A stretch of 64,000 nt of DNA. It comes from Pedobacter heparinus DSM 2366. GTDB taxonomy: Bacteria; Bacteroidota; Bacteroidia; Sphingobacteriales; Sphingobacteriaceae. This document shows positions 6,966 to 16,806 of the stretch, piece by piece. Location: the NCBI RefSeq assembly GCF_000023825.1, contig NC_013061.1, forward strand, positions 868,001-932,000, given 5' to 3'. The first letter of the stretch is position 1. Each line of letters begins with the position of its first letter. A model generated the notes under the pieces. It did no database searches. It worked only from the letters and a program-made list of their open reading frames with translations, and was not told the origin of the DNA. Made by a program: the position numbers and the translations under genes.

Positions 6966-9900
6966 ATGATGTGTATTAGATTTATAAACGAGCATGAACG
7001 GAAAATCCTGTTTTCTTTTTTTCTGCTCCTTAATTATGCCTTTCCGGCCTTCTCCCAGTCTGCCATTACCGTGCAGGGTAAAATTACAGGTGCCAAAGGG
7101 GAGGCCCTTTCTCAGGTCACTGTTGTTGTAAAGGGAACAAAGGCCAGTACCAGTACAAACCCTGATGGCAATTATGCCATCCAGGTGCCTGGCAACAATG
7201 CAGTTCTCGTATTCAGTTCAATGGGCTTTTTGAAACAGGAGATTCCGGTAAACGGCCGGAAACTGATCAATATTGAACTGATGCAGGATGTTAAAGCGCT
7301 GGAAGATGTGGTGGTGATCGGTTATGGTATAGCCCGGAAAAGCGATCTTACCGGTTCCGTATCTTCTATAAAAGCTGAAGACCTTAAAAAAACACAGGTA
7401 ACTTCCTTTGATCAGGCCCTGCAGGGGCGTGCTGCAGGGGTGCAGGTAACCCAGATTTCGGGTAAGCCAGGTGCTGAAACTTCCATCAGGATACGGGGCA
7501 CCAGTTCTATCAATGCCGGAAATGAACCTTTATATGTAATTGACGGGATGCTGGTGAGCAGCGATGGTGCAGATATGAGTACCGGTGCAACCCGGGGCCC
7601 CAGGATCAGTCCGCTGTCCTCCATCAATCCCAGTGATATCGAATCCATAGAAATATTGAAAGATGCTTCTGCAACGGCGATATATGGTTCAAGAGGTGCG
7701 AACGGTGTAGTGCTGATCACGACTAAAAGGGGCCGTACTGGTGCCGGCATTGTCACTTTTGAAAGCTATTATGGCATTCAGGAAATCTCTCACAAAGTAG
7801 AGGTGCTGGATGCCGAACAATTTGCCAACCTGGTGAACGAAGCAAAGCTGAATTCCAACGCAACGCCCATATATGTAAATCCTAAAAACCTGGGCAAGGG
7901 AACCGACTGGCAGGATGAGCTGCTACGTACAGCACCTATGGCCAGCTATCAGCTGTCGTTTTCAGGGGGCGATGAAAAAACAAAATATGCGGTATCTGGT
8001 GGTTACTTTACACAGAAGGGTATCATTTTAAATTCTGATTTTAAAAGATATGCATTCCGGGCCAATATGGACCGTGAGGTGAGTAGCAGACTGACCATTG
8101 GCAACAGTTTAAGTTTCTCAAGAATAGCTTCAACAGGGGTGCTGACCAATTCAGGAACCATTGTTCCGGGGGTAACCAGCGCTGCGCTTTTGTTCAATCC
8201 GGTATTGCCTGTTTATGATGCCTCGGTGGCAGGTGGTTATACCTTCGAGAACGACAGGGGTAAAACACTTGGCAATCCTATTGCAGAAGCTAAAGAATAC
8301 AATTCTTACAGTACCATAGCGCGGTTGCTGGGTAATGTATACGCCAAATACAAGATTGTTGAGGGACTCGATTTTAAGACCAGCTTTGGTATAGATCAGT
8401 TTACTTCCAAGGAAAATGCTTTCGGACCAAACTTCCTGAAAAGAACACAGGCCAGTAAAGGTGAAGCTTCTGTTGGTGATATCTCTGGGTTAACCTGGCT
8501 AAATGAAAATACACTTACCTATCACAAGACGATTAAGGAAGATCATGTATTTGATATTCTGGGCGGTTTTACCATGCAGCGTTTCAATAACGAAAGCCTG
8601 TTTGCCTATGCGTTTGATTTCCCTGATAACCTGACGGGCTATCATAATCTGGGTACTGCCCTGAACCCGCAGAAGACAACCAATAATGAATCTCAATGGA
8701 GTTTGATCTCTTACCTGGGCAGGATCAATTACAGCCTGAAAAACAAATACCTGTTTACAGCAACAGGTCGGATAGATGGTTCTTCCAAATTTGCGGAAGG
8801 AAAAAAATATGGTTTCTTCCCATCGGGAGCGTTTGCCTGGAAGGTGGTGGAAGAGGACTTTATGAAAACAGTAAAACAGCTCTCTGACCTGAAACTAAGA
8901 GTAAGTTACGGACTGATCGGCAACCAGAATATTGCGCCCTATCAGTCGCTCGCCCTGGTGGGCCCTTATGGAGAGGGTGTTTTTAACGGTTCGGAGATCT
9001 ATACCGGACGTGAGCCGCTTACCTACGTCAATAAAAACCTGAAATGGGAGAGTACACGTCAGTTTGATATAGGGATGGATGTGGCCTTTTTTGACAACCG
9101 CATTGCGCTTACTGCCGATTATTACCATAAAAAAACGAATGACCTGTTGCTGTCGTCGCCCATTCCGCTTACTTCCGGCTTTACTTCAACCCTGTTAAAT
9201 ATTGGAAACATCGTAAACAGAGGCTTTGATTTTGACCTGCGTACGGTAAATACTACCGGGGCATTAAAATGGAACAGCTCTGTCAATTTTTCTATCAACA
9301 GAAATGAGATAACCAGTCTGGCCAATAAAAATGCTGATATCCTTTCTTCCGGTAGTCTGCTACGTGTAGGGCAGCCCGTAGGTACATTTTACGGATATAT
9401 CTTTGAAGGCATCTTCCAGTCTGACGCAGAAGCTGCAGGCAGCCCTGTGTTAAAAGGACAGGAAGCCAATTCGGCCAATGTGGCCTCGAGGGCTAAGGCT
9501 GGCGACAGAAAATACCGTGACATCAACAAAGACGGGGTGATCGATGAGGGTGACCGGACGATCATCGGCAGTGCGCAGCCTGATTTTACCTGGGGATTTA
9601 ACAACACGCTTTCCTTTAAAAATATAGATCTGAGTTTCTTTTTTCAAGGTTCTCAGGGCAATAAAATGGCCAATCTCAACTCCTACGACCTGCTGAACTT
9701 TAACGGGCAGACCAATGTGCTGAAAGAAGGGGGGCTGAACAGATGGACACCTGAAAACCACAGCAACAAATACCCGAGGGCGGTATCCGAAGGCAGTCTG
9801 GACCAGGGCGTATTTTCTACTGCCATTGTGGAAGATGCTTCTTATATCAGGTTAAGAAATGTGACGCTGGCCTATAACCTGCCTAAAAGCTGGGTACAGA

Positions 9901-10082
9901 AAATAAAACTGAACAACGTAAGGGTGTATGCCAGTGCAACAAATCTCTGGACACATACCAAATACAGTGGCTACGACCCTGAGGCCAATACTTTTGGACA
10001 GAACAGCTTTGTAATTGGCTACGACCAGGGCGGTTACCCCATTGCAAAAACATACAGTCTTGGAATTAACGTTGGTTTTTAA
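6966..10082 (+). CDS. SusC-like TonB-dependent outer-membrane transporter (mannoside locus)
   Basis: A signal peptide (FSFFLLLNYAFPAFSQS) is followed by a carboxypeptidase-regulatory-like domain (about 35-115), the SusC hallmark box EDVVVIGYGIARKSDLTGSV, a plug domain with LYVIDGMLV and SATAIYGSRGANGVVLITTK, and a long beta-barrel ending in a C-terminal Phe (GINVGF). At 1038 aa it is a typical SusC. It should import oligosaccharides across the outer membrane with the SusD lipoprotein encoded 17 nt downstream, energised by TonB. It is the first gene of an operon running to 21497 and is divergent from a GntR regulator. Confidence 0.95.
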   Translation: MMCIRFINEHERKILFSFFLLLNYAFPAFSQSAITVQGKITGAKGEALSQVTVVVKGTKASTSTNPDGNYAIQVPGNNAVLVFSSMGFLKQEIPVNGRKLINIELMQDVKALEDVVVIGYGIARKSDLTGSVSSIKAEDLKKTQVTSFDQALQGRAAGVQVTQISGKPGAETSIRIRGTSSINAGNEPLYVIDGMLVSSDGADMSTGATRGPRISPLSSINPSDIESIEILKDASATAIYGSRGANGVVLITTKRGRTGAGIVTFESYYGIQEISHKVEVLDAEQFANLVNEAKLNSNATPIYVNPKNLGKGTDWQDELLRTAPMASYQLSFSGGDEKTKYAVSGGYFTQKGIILNSDFKRYAFRANMDREVSSRLTIGNSLSFSRIASTGVLTNSGTIVPGVTSAALLFNPVLPVYDASVAGGYTFENDRGKTLGNPIAEAKEYNSYSTIARLLGNVYAKYKIVEGLDFKTSFGIDQFTSKENAFGPNFLKRTQASKGEASVGDISGLTWLNENTLTYHKTIKEDHVFDILGGFTMQRFNNESLFAYAFDFPDNLTGYHNLGTALNPQKTTNNESQWSLISYLGRINYSLKNKYLFTATGRIDGSSKFAEGKKYGFFPSGAFAWKVVEEDFMKTVKQLSDLKLRVSYGLIGNQNIAPYQSLALVGPYGEGVFNGSEIYTGREPLTYVNKNLKWESTRQFDIGMDVAFFDNRIALTADYYHKKTNDLLLSSPIPLTSGFTSTLLNIGNIVNRGFDFDLRTVNTTGALKWNSSVNFSINRNEITSLANKNADILSSGSLLRVGQPVGTFYGYIFEGIFQSDAEAAGSPVLKGQEANSANVASRAKAGDRKYRDINKDGVIDEGDRTIIGSAQPDFTWGFNNTLSFKNIDLSFFFQGSQGNKMANLNSYDLLNFNGQTNVLKEGGLNRWTPENHSNKYPRAVSEGSLDQGVFSTAIVEDASYIRLRNVTLAYNLPKSWVQKIKLNNVRVYASATNLWTHTKYSGYDPEANTFGQNSFVIGYDQGGYPIAKTYSLGINVGF

Positions 10083-10099
10083 CCTTAAATACAGCAAAG

Positions 10100-11584
10100 A
10101 TGAATTGTTATTTAAACTATACCAGAACAGCAGCCCTGCTTCTTTTAACTGTGCTGATGGTGCCATCCTGTAAAAAGTTTTTAGAGGAAGACCTTAAAAG
10201 CCAGGTTTCTGTAGGCAATTTTTATAAAACAGAAGCCGATGCCATTGCCGCAGTAAATGCGGTGTATGCCTATTTAAATTCTACCAGTACAGGTTCAACT
10301 GCAGGTGTTTACCATAGCTCTTTCTGGGTTACTGCCGGCCTGGCATCGGATGAGATGCTGAACAATCAGTTGGGTACGCCCGATCTGGACCAGTTGTCTT
10401 CCTTTACCAATGGCCCGCAAAACAAAACGCTGCTCGAGATCTGGCAGATGAATTATAAAACCATTACGGTGGCCAATATTGCCATTGAAAGGATCCCGCT
10501 GATCAATATGGACCCTACATTAAGGACCAGACTGGTTAATGAGGCTAAATTTTTAAGGGGCCTGATGTACTTTAACCTGGTGCGTTTATTTGGGGATGTG
10601 CCGCTGTTAACCAAAGAAGTGGAAACGCTGAAACCTTCGAGAACCGCTGCAGCGACGGTGTATGATCAGGTGATTGCCGACCTTAGTGCTGCTGAAGCTT
10701 TACCACTGAGTTATCCTGCGGGCAATGGAAAAGGCCGTGCGACTTCGGGCGCAGCAAAAGCCATTCTTGCTAAAGTTTACCTGACCAGGAAGGTGTATGA
10801 TAAGGCTGCAGCAAAAGCTTTGGAAGTGATCAATTCCAAACAATATCAGCTTTGGGACGATTATGCTGATGTATTTAAACTGTCGAGCCGCAACGGCAAA
10901 GAGGCTATATTTTCTGTAGGGTTTGGTGATGGCGGCGGTGCAATTTCCTTTTGGGAAGTAGGACAGTTCAATGTGCGTTTGTTGCCTGCAGCATTGAGTG
11001 AAGAAGGGGTAGAAAATGCCCAGGGCTGGCAAATCCCGACGTTGAACTTATACAGCACTTATGACATCGACGACCGCCGCAGGTCGGTTACGTTTGTAAC
11101 CGAGATCCACAATAAAAATAGTACCACCAGCCAGATCAGGCCTTATATCCAGAAGTATTGGGACAGGGTTGCAGAACCTAAAGCAAATGGTTCGGCCAAT
11201 GATTTTCCGGTCATCCGTTATGCCGATGTATTGCTGATCTATGCCGAGGCATCGAGTGAACAGAATGATCCGGGAACGGCGGCACAGTACATCAATATGG
11301 TGCGTAAAAGGGCGCGCTTTAATGGTACGGTGTACCTGAATACAGTACCCGATTATGGTAATTTAAGCAAAGAGGCCTTCCGGACAGCGGTCTTAAAAGA
11401 AAGAAGGATGGAGTTTGTGGCCGAAGGGCAGCGCTGGTTTGATCTGGCACGTACCGGAACACTTGAAACTTTGGTACCCCTGGCCAAGCCAGGTGTAACG
11501 CCAAAAGCAAAAAATTACCTGTTCCCGATTCCACAGCAGGAGCGGGACATCAATGAAAATCTTACCCAGAACTTAGATTTCTAG
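10100..11584 (+). CDS. SusD/RagB-like glycan-binding lipoprotein
   Basis: The lipoprotein signal peptide ends LLTVLMVPSCKKF with acceptor Cys24. SusD-family features follow: an N-terminal TPR-like helical half (FLRGLMYFNLVRLFGDVPLL), and the C-terminal FPVIRYADVLLIYAEA and RRMEFVAEGQRWFDLARTG segments. At 494 aa it has normal length. It should sit on the cell surface as the lid of the upstream SusC and capture glycan; the downstream genes suggest mannose-containing oligosaccharides. Confidence 0.95.
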   Translation: MNCYLNYTRTAALLLLTVLMVPSCKKFLEEDLKSQVSVGNFYKTEADAIAAVNAVYAYLNSTSTGSTAGVYHSSFWVTAGLASDEMLNNQLGTPDLDQLSSFTNGPQNKTLLEIWQMNYKTITVANIAIERIPLINMDPTLRTRLVNEAKFLRGLMYFNLVRLFGDVPLLTKEVETLKPSRTAAATVYDQVIADLSAAEALPLSYPAGNGKGRATSGAAKAILAKVYLTRKVYDKAAAKALEVINSKQYQLWDDYADVFKLSSRNGKEAIFSVGFGDGGGAISFWEVGQFNVRLLPAALSEEGVENAQGWQIPTLNLYSTYDIDDRRRSVTFVTEIHNKNSTTSQIRPYIQKYWDRVAEPKANGSANDFPVIRYADVLLIYAEASSEQNDPGTAAQYINMVRKRARFNGTVYLNTVPDYGNLSKEAFRTAVLKERRMEFVAEGQRWFDLARTGTLETLVPLAKPGVTPKAKNYLFPIPQQERDINENLTQNLDF

Positions 11585-11623
11585 GCAATGGATCTGTTAA
11601 ACAATAAATTATAAAAACCGGTT

Positions 11624-13387
11624 TTGAAAACATCAAACTTTGAAAAATTTCCAGCGTTAACCATTAAAGGGCATGTCTGCATTTCGGGATGGACAGCTAT
11701 ATGCGCGTTCATCACCAGCCATGTGGAACAAAAAAATAAAAGTATCATTGCTATAGATACTTATCAGGGGGTATACGCCAATGAAATAGAAAAACAATTA
11801 CAAGCGGCGCTGGCTCCGGTTAAGTTACTGCCTGTTGCAAAGACTTTTCTTTCAGCAGAACAAATCAATACAATGGTACAGCCTTTTGTAACTGATGATC
11901 CTGTTTTTGGCTATGTGAGTGCATTTACCGTCAAAGACTTTTTAGATCCGCAAAAAGTGCAGGATCTGCAAAACGAACTTTCTGCTGTAACAAATGGTCT
12001 TGTTGTAGTCATAGGTCCGGGAGCTTCTTTAATCGCGCCGGATGCGGATCTGTTGATCTATGCTGATATGCCAAGATGGGAAATTCAGCAAAGGTTCAGA
12101 GCAAATACAGTTAGTAACTTGGGTATTGAAAATCAAAATGATAAGTTTTCTTATCAATATAAGCGTGCTTTTTTTGTAGACTGGAAGGCATTAGACAGGC
12201 ATAAAAAAGAAAGCTGGTCTTCTATTGATTATTTTCTGGATACTACTGTCCCTAACCAGCCAAAAATGATCAGCAGTGCTGCAGCAAAGCAGGCATTGGA
12301 TACGGCTGTAAGTCGGCCGTTCAGGGTGGTCCCGTTTTTTGATCCCGGACCATGGGGCGGCCAGTGGCTTAAAGAGGTTTGCGATCTGGACAGGACCAAA
12401 TCCAATTATGCCTGGGGCTTCGATTGTGTGCCGGAGGAAAACAGTTTGTTGTTCCGTTTCGAAGATCAGGTGTTTGAAATGCCAGCCATCAATCTGGTAT
12501 TTATACATCCGGAAGCTTTGCTGGGCGAAAAAGTTTTCGATGCTTTTGGTGATGAATTCCCTATCCGTTTCGATTTCCTGGATACGATGGAGGGTGGAAA
12601 TCTGAGTTTACAGGTACATCCTTTAAAGGCCTATGCAAAAGAACACTTCGGAATAGCCTATACGCAGGACGAGAGTTATTACTTTATGGAAGCCCGGGAT
12701 CATGCCTTTGTTTATTTGGGTTTAAAAGAAGGGATCGAACCAGAAAAAATGCTCGAAGGATTGCAGCAGGCCCAGGAAGGTGATCAGCCTTTCGATGCAG
12801 AGCGTTTTGTAGAGAAATGGCCGGTTAAAAAACATGACCATATCCTTATTCCGGCAGGTACCGTACATTGCTCGGGTGCTGATAGTGTGGTACTGGAAAT
12901 CAGTGCCACGCCATTTAATTTTACTTTTAAGCTTTGGGACTGGGGACGTATGGGACTGGATGGTAAGCCAAGGCCGATTTCACTGGAGCATGGCAGGAAT
13001 GTCATTCAATGGGACAGGACAACCGATTGGGTTAAAGATCATCTGATCAATCAGGTTGTGCCTATTGCAGCAGCTGAGGGCTGGAAGGAAGAAAGGACAG
13101 GTTTGCACGAAGGTTTATTTATAGAAACCAGACGCCATTGGTTTACAGGAACAGTGCCGCACAATACCAATGGGATTGTGAACGTACTGAACCTGATTGA
13201 GGGTGATGCTGCGCTTGTAGAAAGTCCGACTGCAGCTTTTGAACCATATATCGTACATTATGCTGAAACCTTTATTGTGCCGGCCGCGGTAGGCGCTTAT
13301 ACCATCAGACCATATGTTTCCGGTAAACCTTGTGCAACCATCAAGGCTTATGTGCGGACAGAAAATTTAATGAATTACAAACTTTAA
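11624..13387 (+). CDS. manA: Class I mannose-6-phosphate isomerase with N-terminal kinase-like domain (TTG start)
   Basis: Residues from about 235 on are a type I phosphomannose isomerase, interconverting mannose-6-phosphate and fructose-6-phosphate in the cytoplasm. The zinc/substrate motif SLQVHPLKAY (Gln330, His332) and HCSGADSVVLEISATPFNF are present. The first 215 residues are extra. They resemble a uridine-kinase-type P-loop fold (IIAIDTYQGVYANEIE, then VVVIGPGASLIAPDADLLIY), but the Walker A position reads KGHVCISGWTA and lacks GK[ST]. No in-frame ATG exists near the 5' end, and TTG at 11624 keeps the whole domain; a start at the first later Met would cut into it. The gene is fourth-last to none of its neighbours by function: a sugar porter follows 28 nt later. 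Confidence 0.85.
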   Translation: MKTSNFEKFPALTIKGHVCISGWTAICAFITSHVEQKNKSIIAIDTYQGVYANEIEKQLQAALAPVKLLPVAKTFLSAEQINTMVQPFVTDDPVFGYVSAFTVKDFLDPQKVQDLQNELSAVTNGLVVVIGPGASLIAPDADLLIYADMPRWEIQQRFRANTVSNLGIENQNDKFSYQYKRAFFVDWKALDRHKKESWSSIDYFLDTTVPNQPKMISSAAAKQALDTAVSRPFRVVPFFDPGPWGGQWLKEVCDLDRTKSNYAWGFDCVPEENSLLFRFEDQVFEMPAINLVFIHPEALLGEKVFDAFGDEFPIRFDFLDTMEGGNLSLQVHPLKAYAKEHFGIAYTQDESYYFMEARDHAFVYLGLKEGIEPEKMLEGLQQAQEGDQPFDAERFVEKWPVKKHDHILIPAGTVHCSGADSVVLEISATPFNFTFKLWDWGRMGLDGKPRPISLEHGRNVIQWDRTTDWVKDHLINQVVPIAAAEGWKEERTGLHEGLFIETRRHWFTGTVPHNTNGIVNVLNLIEGDAALVESPTAAFEPYIVHYAETFIVPAAVGAYTIRPYVSGKPCATIKAYVRTENLMNYKL

Positions 13388-13415
13388 ACACATCCAGGTG
13401 GAAAAACAAGGAAAT

Positions 13416-14762
13416 ATGAGTTATGTATATAAGATCACGATTGTTGCGGCAGTAGGTGGCTTATTGTTTGGTTACGATACGGCAGTTGTGGCCGGAGCCA
13501 TTGGTTTTATCCAGCAGCGGTTCGACCTTTCGCCGGCTATGATGGGCTGGATCGCCTCCTGTGCCCTGGTAGGCTGCATTACAGGAGCAATGTTTGCGGG
13601 GTACCTGAGCGACCGCTTTGGCCGTAAAAAGATCCTCATCCTTTCCGCCATCCTTTTTGCGGTATCATCTGTAGGTACTGCGATGCCGCATGAACTCAGT
13701 TGGTTTGTGGTATTCAGAATTTTAGGCGGACTGGGTATCGGCATTGCATCTATGATCTCGCCCATGTACATCACAGAATGTGCACCGGCAGCTATCCGTG
13801 GCCGCCTGGTTTCCATTAACCAGTTTGGCATTGTAACGGGTATCCTGCTCATTTATTTTGTAAATGCGGGCATTGCCGGCTTGTATGACGAAGCCTGGAA
13901 CATCCATACCGGCTGGCGCTGGATGTTTGGCTCGGGCATCATACCTTCAGTGGTTTTCTTTATCCTGCTTATGTTTGTACCTGAAAGTCCGAGGTGGCTG
14001 ATACAGGCGGGGAAAGCTAAAGAAGCAGAAGAGATCCTGACTAAAATTAATGGGGCAGCAAAGGCTAAAACAGAATTAGCTGAAATTGAAGCGGCTATCC
14101 ATACCGAAACGGGTACCTTCGCCGAACTCTTTAAACCGGGATTAAGAACCGCACTGATCATCGGTATTATCCTTTCTATCGTATCACAGGTTACCGGCAT
14201 CAACGCCATCATGTATTATGCACCCGAAATTTTTAAATCTACCGGCGATGGATCTGGTTCAGCCTTATTGCAGACTATACTGGTTGGGGTGGTCAACCTG
14301 TTGTTTACCATAGTGGCTATTAAATATGTAGACCGCGCCGGTCGTAAAGGCCTGCTCATGGCCGGCTCAGCAGGCATGGCCATTTGTCTGGCCATTATCG
14401 GCATGGCATTTCATATGGATGCCGTTAAAGGATACCTGGTATTGGTAGCTATCCTGGCCTATATTGCCTGTTTTGCCTTGTCATTAGGGCCTTTGACCTT
14501 TGTGGTTATAGCCGAGATCTTTCCAAACCGGGTGCGTGGCCGGGCCATGTCCATCTGTCTTTTCTTTCTCTGGGCCTCCGTTTATTTCGTATCCCAGTTT
14601 TTCCCCATGTTGTTAAAATCTATCGGCAGCGCTTATACTTTCTGGATCTTTATGGGCACTTCTATCGTCGCTTTTCTGTTTGTATGGAAGCTTGTTCCGG
14701 AAACCAAAGGGAAAAGTCTGGAAGAAATTGAAAAATCATGGCACAAAACCGGTACTGTTTAA
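13416..14762 (+). CDS. MFS sugar porter (XylE/GLUT-type)
   Basis: Twelve hydrophobic segments and the classical sugar-porter signatures are present: GGLLFGYDTAVVAGAIG in helix 1, SDRFGRKK in the first loop, VPESPRWL after helix 6 and VPETKGKSLEEIE at the C-terminus. Members import hexoses or pentoses with protons across the inner membrane. Between mannose-6-phosphate isomerase and the mannosidase gene the likely cargo is mannose, which is inference. The open frame begins at a GTG (13398), but the ATG at 13416 is preceded by AAGGAA and gives the normal N-terminus, MSYVYKITIVAAVGG. Confidence 0.92.
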   Translation: MSYVYKITIVAAVGGLLFGYDTAVVAGAIGFIQQRFDLSPAMMGWIASCALVGCITGAMFAGYLSDRFGRKKILILSAILFAVSSVGTAMPHELSWFVVFRILGGLGIGIASMISPMYITECAPAAIRGRLVSINQFGIVTGILLIYFVNAGIAGLYDEAWNIHTGWRWMFGSGIIPSVVFFILLMFVPESPRWLIQAGKAKEAEEILTKINGAAKAKTELAEIEAAIHTETGTFAELFKPGLRTALIIGIILSIVSQVTGINAIMYYAPEIFKSTGDGSGSALLQTILVGVVNLLFTIVAIKYVDRAGRKGLLMAGSAGMAICLAIIGMAFHMDAVKGYLVLVAILAYIACFALSLGPLTFVVIAEIFPNRVRGRAMSICLFFLWASVYFVSQFFPMLLKSIGSAYTFWIFMGTSIVAFLFVWKLVPETKGKSLEEIEKSWHKTGTV

Positions 14763-14787
14763 TTATAAACAATAAAAAAAATTGAAG

Positions 14788-15582
14788 ATGAAAAGAGCTT
14801 ATTATTTGATTACTGCCCTTGCACTATTTGCAACTGTTGTTTTTAATTCCTGTAAAAAGGATGCTGAACCAGACCCAAACCAACCTAAAATTACCCTGTC
14901 TTCCGAGAAATTTTTAGGAAAATCAGGTCAGGAGCTTGAGGTAACTGTTAATGTAACGTCACCCAATGGCTTATCGGCCCTTTTGATTACCAAGGGGGTA
15001 AACCTGAAACCCGATAATACCTTTGGAACTGCTGGTGTATTGAAAGTTGCCGGTACTGGCAGTACGTTAACATACATCTTTAAATATACACTGCAGCCCG
15101 AAGAAGTAGATAAGCTGGTTGGTTTTAACTTCAGGGTCGAAGACAGCAAAGGACTGGCCTCAGAGAAAGACTTTACATTGAATACCACTGTTTCGGCCGC
15201 CCAGCTTTTGTACAGTTACAAATGGAACCTGAAATCCAAGATGTGGCAGAAAAATCCCCCCATAGAAAATATCACGGATTGTGAAAAAGACGATGCTTTT
15301 CTTTTTAACCGCGATAGAACGATGTCTGTAAATTATGGTACATCTGCCTGTACTTTTGATGGATTTAATGTCTATGACGGCTGGAGCTTATCTGATGATG
15401 AGAAAGAACTGACCATTACTTATCATGCGTTGTTTAATCCGGCACAAATAACAAATGATAAATACAAGGTAATTTCTTTAACCAAAGAAAAACTGGTGAT
15501 GAGCATCACATATGACCTTACAGCATTTGGTGAAACCGACCATGAACTTTTTGTTTTTACCTATGAATCCAGTGGTCGTTAA
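14788..15582 (+). CDS. Hypothetical lipoprotein of the mannoside locus
   Basis: The ATG at 14788 gives a lipoprotein signal peptide with acceptor Cys22 (FNSCKKDAEPD). The first half of the mature protein looks like an Ig-like or SusE-type beta domain (ELEVTVNVTSPNGLSALLIT). The second half (SYKWNLKSKMWQKN to TDHELFVFTYE) resembles the lipocalin-like C-terminal domain common in Bacteroidota lipoproteins. It occupies a SusE/F-like place in the operon and may be a surface glycan-binding protein; there is no direct evidence of ligand. Its stop codon overlaps the start of the next gene (TAATG). Confidence 0.7.
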   Translation: MKRAYYLITALALFATVVFNSCKKDAEPDPNQPKITLSSEKFLGKSGQELEVTVNVTSPNGLSALLITKGVNLKPDNTFGTAGVLKVAGTGSTLTYIFKYTLQPEEVDKLVGFNFRVEDSKGLASEKDFTLNTTVSAAQLLYSYKWNLKSKMWQKNPPIENITDCEKDDAFLFNRDRTMSVNYGTSACTFDGFNVYDGWSLSDDEKELTITYHALFNPAQITNDKYKVISLTKEKLVMSITYDLTAFGETDHELFVFTYESSGR

Positions 15583-16802
15583 TGTTAAATTTATTGGTGA
15601 TGAGGCATAGCATTTTAAAAAATAGCAGACTGGGACTTATAGCAATACTTGTGTTTTGTGCGGGTATTGCGGGCAAAGCACAGCAAAAGCAGCACGAGCT
15701 TACACAGGTTAAGTTCAGTGTAGAAGAGGCGCCCGAATGGAGCAACATTTTTAAGCGACAGCTGGGCTGGTTTGGGGGAGATGGAATTTTTGCCATTCCG
15801 GCAAACGGGAACGATAAAGCCGTAGGCGGTGAAATTACGCTATTGTTTAGCGATACTATGGTGGGCGAAATTAAAGCAGACCAACTGAAACCCGGTTTTG
15901 TGATGACTCATAATTCTGTGGCCACTTTTAGAAAGGGCACCGTACCTAAGGGAAGTATTAAATTTCATATCGATAAAAAAGCAGACGGCAAACCGGAATC
16001 GCTTTTTATCCCTAAAACAGCACGTACCAAAGCGGGTGATTATTACTGGCTGGGCGATGGTTTTGTAAATCAGGAACTAAAGGGACAGACCTATATTTTT
16101 GGGTATCGGATCAGGGATATTAAAGGAAAGACCCCTTTTGGTTTTGAGCATGTGGGTACTACCCTTATTGTATTGCCTAAAGGCAGTAAACCACCTTATA
16201 AAGACCAGCGGCAATTGGATGTTCCTTTATTTGTTGCGGCTAAAGACGGTGGAGAGCCAACTGCTTATGGCAGCGGTATATTTGTAAATACTGCAAAAGC
16301 TGGCGCTAAAAACCCCGATGGTTATGTATATGTATACGGGGTTAAGGGACCAGGTAAAAGCCTGATCGTTTCCAGAGTACTGCCAAAAGATTTTGAGGAT
16401 TTTAAGAAATGGCGTTTTTGGGACGGAAAACAGTGGAATCCGGATATCCAGGCCTCTAAAGGGGTTACCGACAGGGTGTCGAACGAGCTGAGTGTAAGCG
16501 AAATCCCTGATGGGCGCTATGCCCTGGTTTTCCAGGTAGATGGGATCAGCTCAGTGATCGGCATGCGCCTGGGTAGCAGTCCGGCGGGGCCTTTTGGCCC
16601 CATCATCAATTTATACGATAGCAAGGCTGATCTGCTTGCACCCAAAATATTCTCCTATAATGCGAAGGCACATCCCAGCTTATCCAAACCCGGTGAACTG
16701 CTGATCAGCTATAATGTCAATTCCTTTGATTTTGATAAGGACATCCTGCTGTACCCTAACCTTTACCGACCAAGATTCATCAACGTTAAATTTAAACCTT
16801 AA
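15582..16802 (+). CDS. DUF4185-like secreted protein, probable five-bladed beta-propeller
   Basis: A signal peptide (LIAILVFCAGIAGKAQ) precedes about 380 residues with repeated propeller-type strands: WFGGDGIFAIPANG, NPDGYVYVYGVKG, YALVFQVDGISS and HPSLSKPGELLISYNVNSF. This pattern fits the DUF4185/GH43-like propellers that often accompany glycosidases in Bacteroidota. Whether it hydrolyses or merely binds glycan cannot be told; a catalytic acid triad was not identified. It overlaps the upstream lipoprotein stop by one base and lies 4 nt before the esterase gene, so it is tightly embedded in the operon. Several ATGs near the 5' end could serve; the overlapping one is given. Confidence 0.65.
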   Translation: MLNLLVMRHSILKNSRLGLIAILVFCAGIAGKAQQKQHELTQVKFSVEEAPEWSNIFKRQLGWFGGDGIFAIPANGNDKAVGGEITLLFSDTMVGEIKADQLKPGFVMTHNSVATFRKGTVPKGSIKFHIDKKADGKPESLFIPKTARTKAGDYYWLGDGFVNQELKGQTYIFGYRIRDIKGKTPFGFEHVGTTLIVLPKGSKPPYKDQRQLDVPLFVAAKDGGEPTAYGSGIFVNTAKAGAKNPDGYVYVYGVKGPGKSLIVSRVLPKDFEDFKKWRFWDGKQWNPDIQASKGVTDRVSNELSVSEIPDGRYALVFQVDGISSVIGMRLGSSPAGPFGPIINLYDSKADLLAPKIFSYNAKAHPSLSKPGELLISYNVNSFDFDKDILLYPNLYRPRFINVKFKP

Positions 16803-16806
16803 AAAG

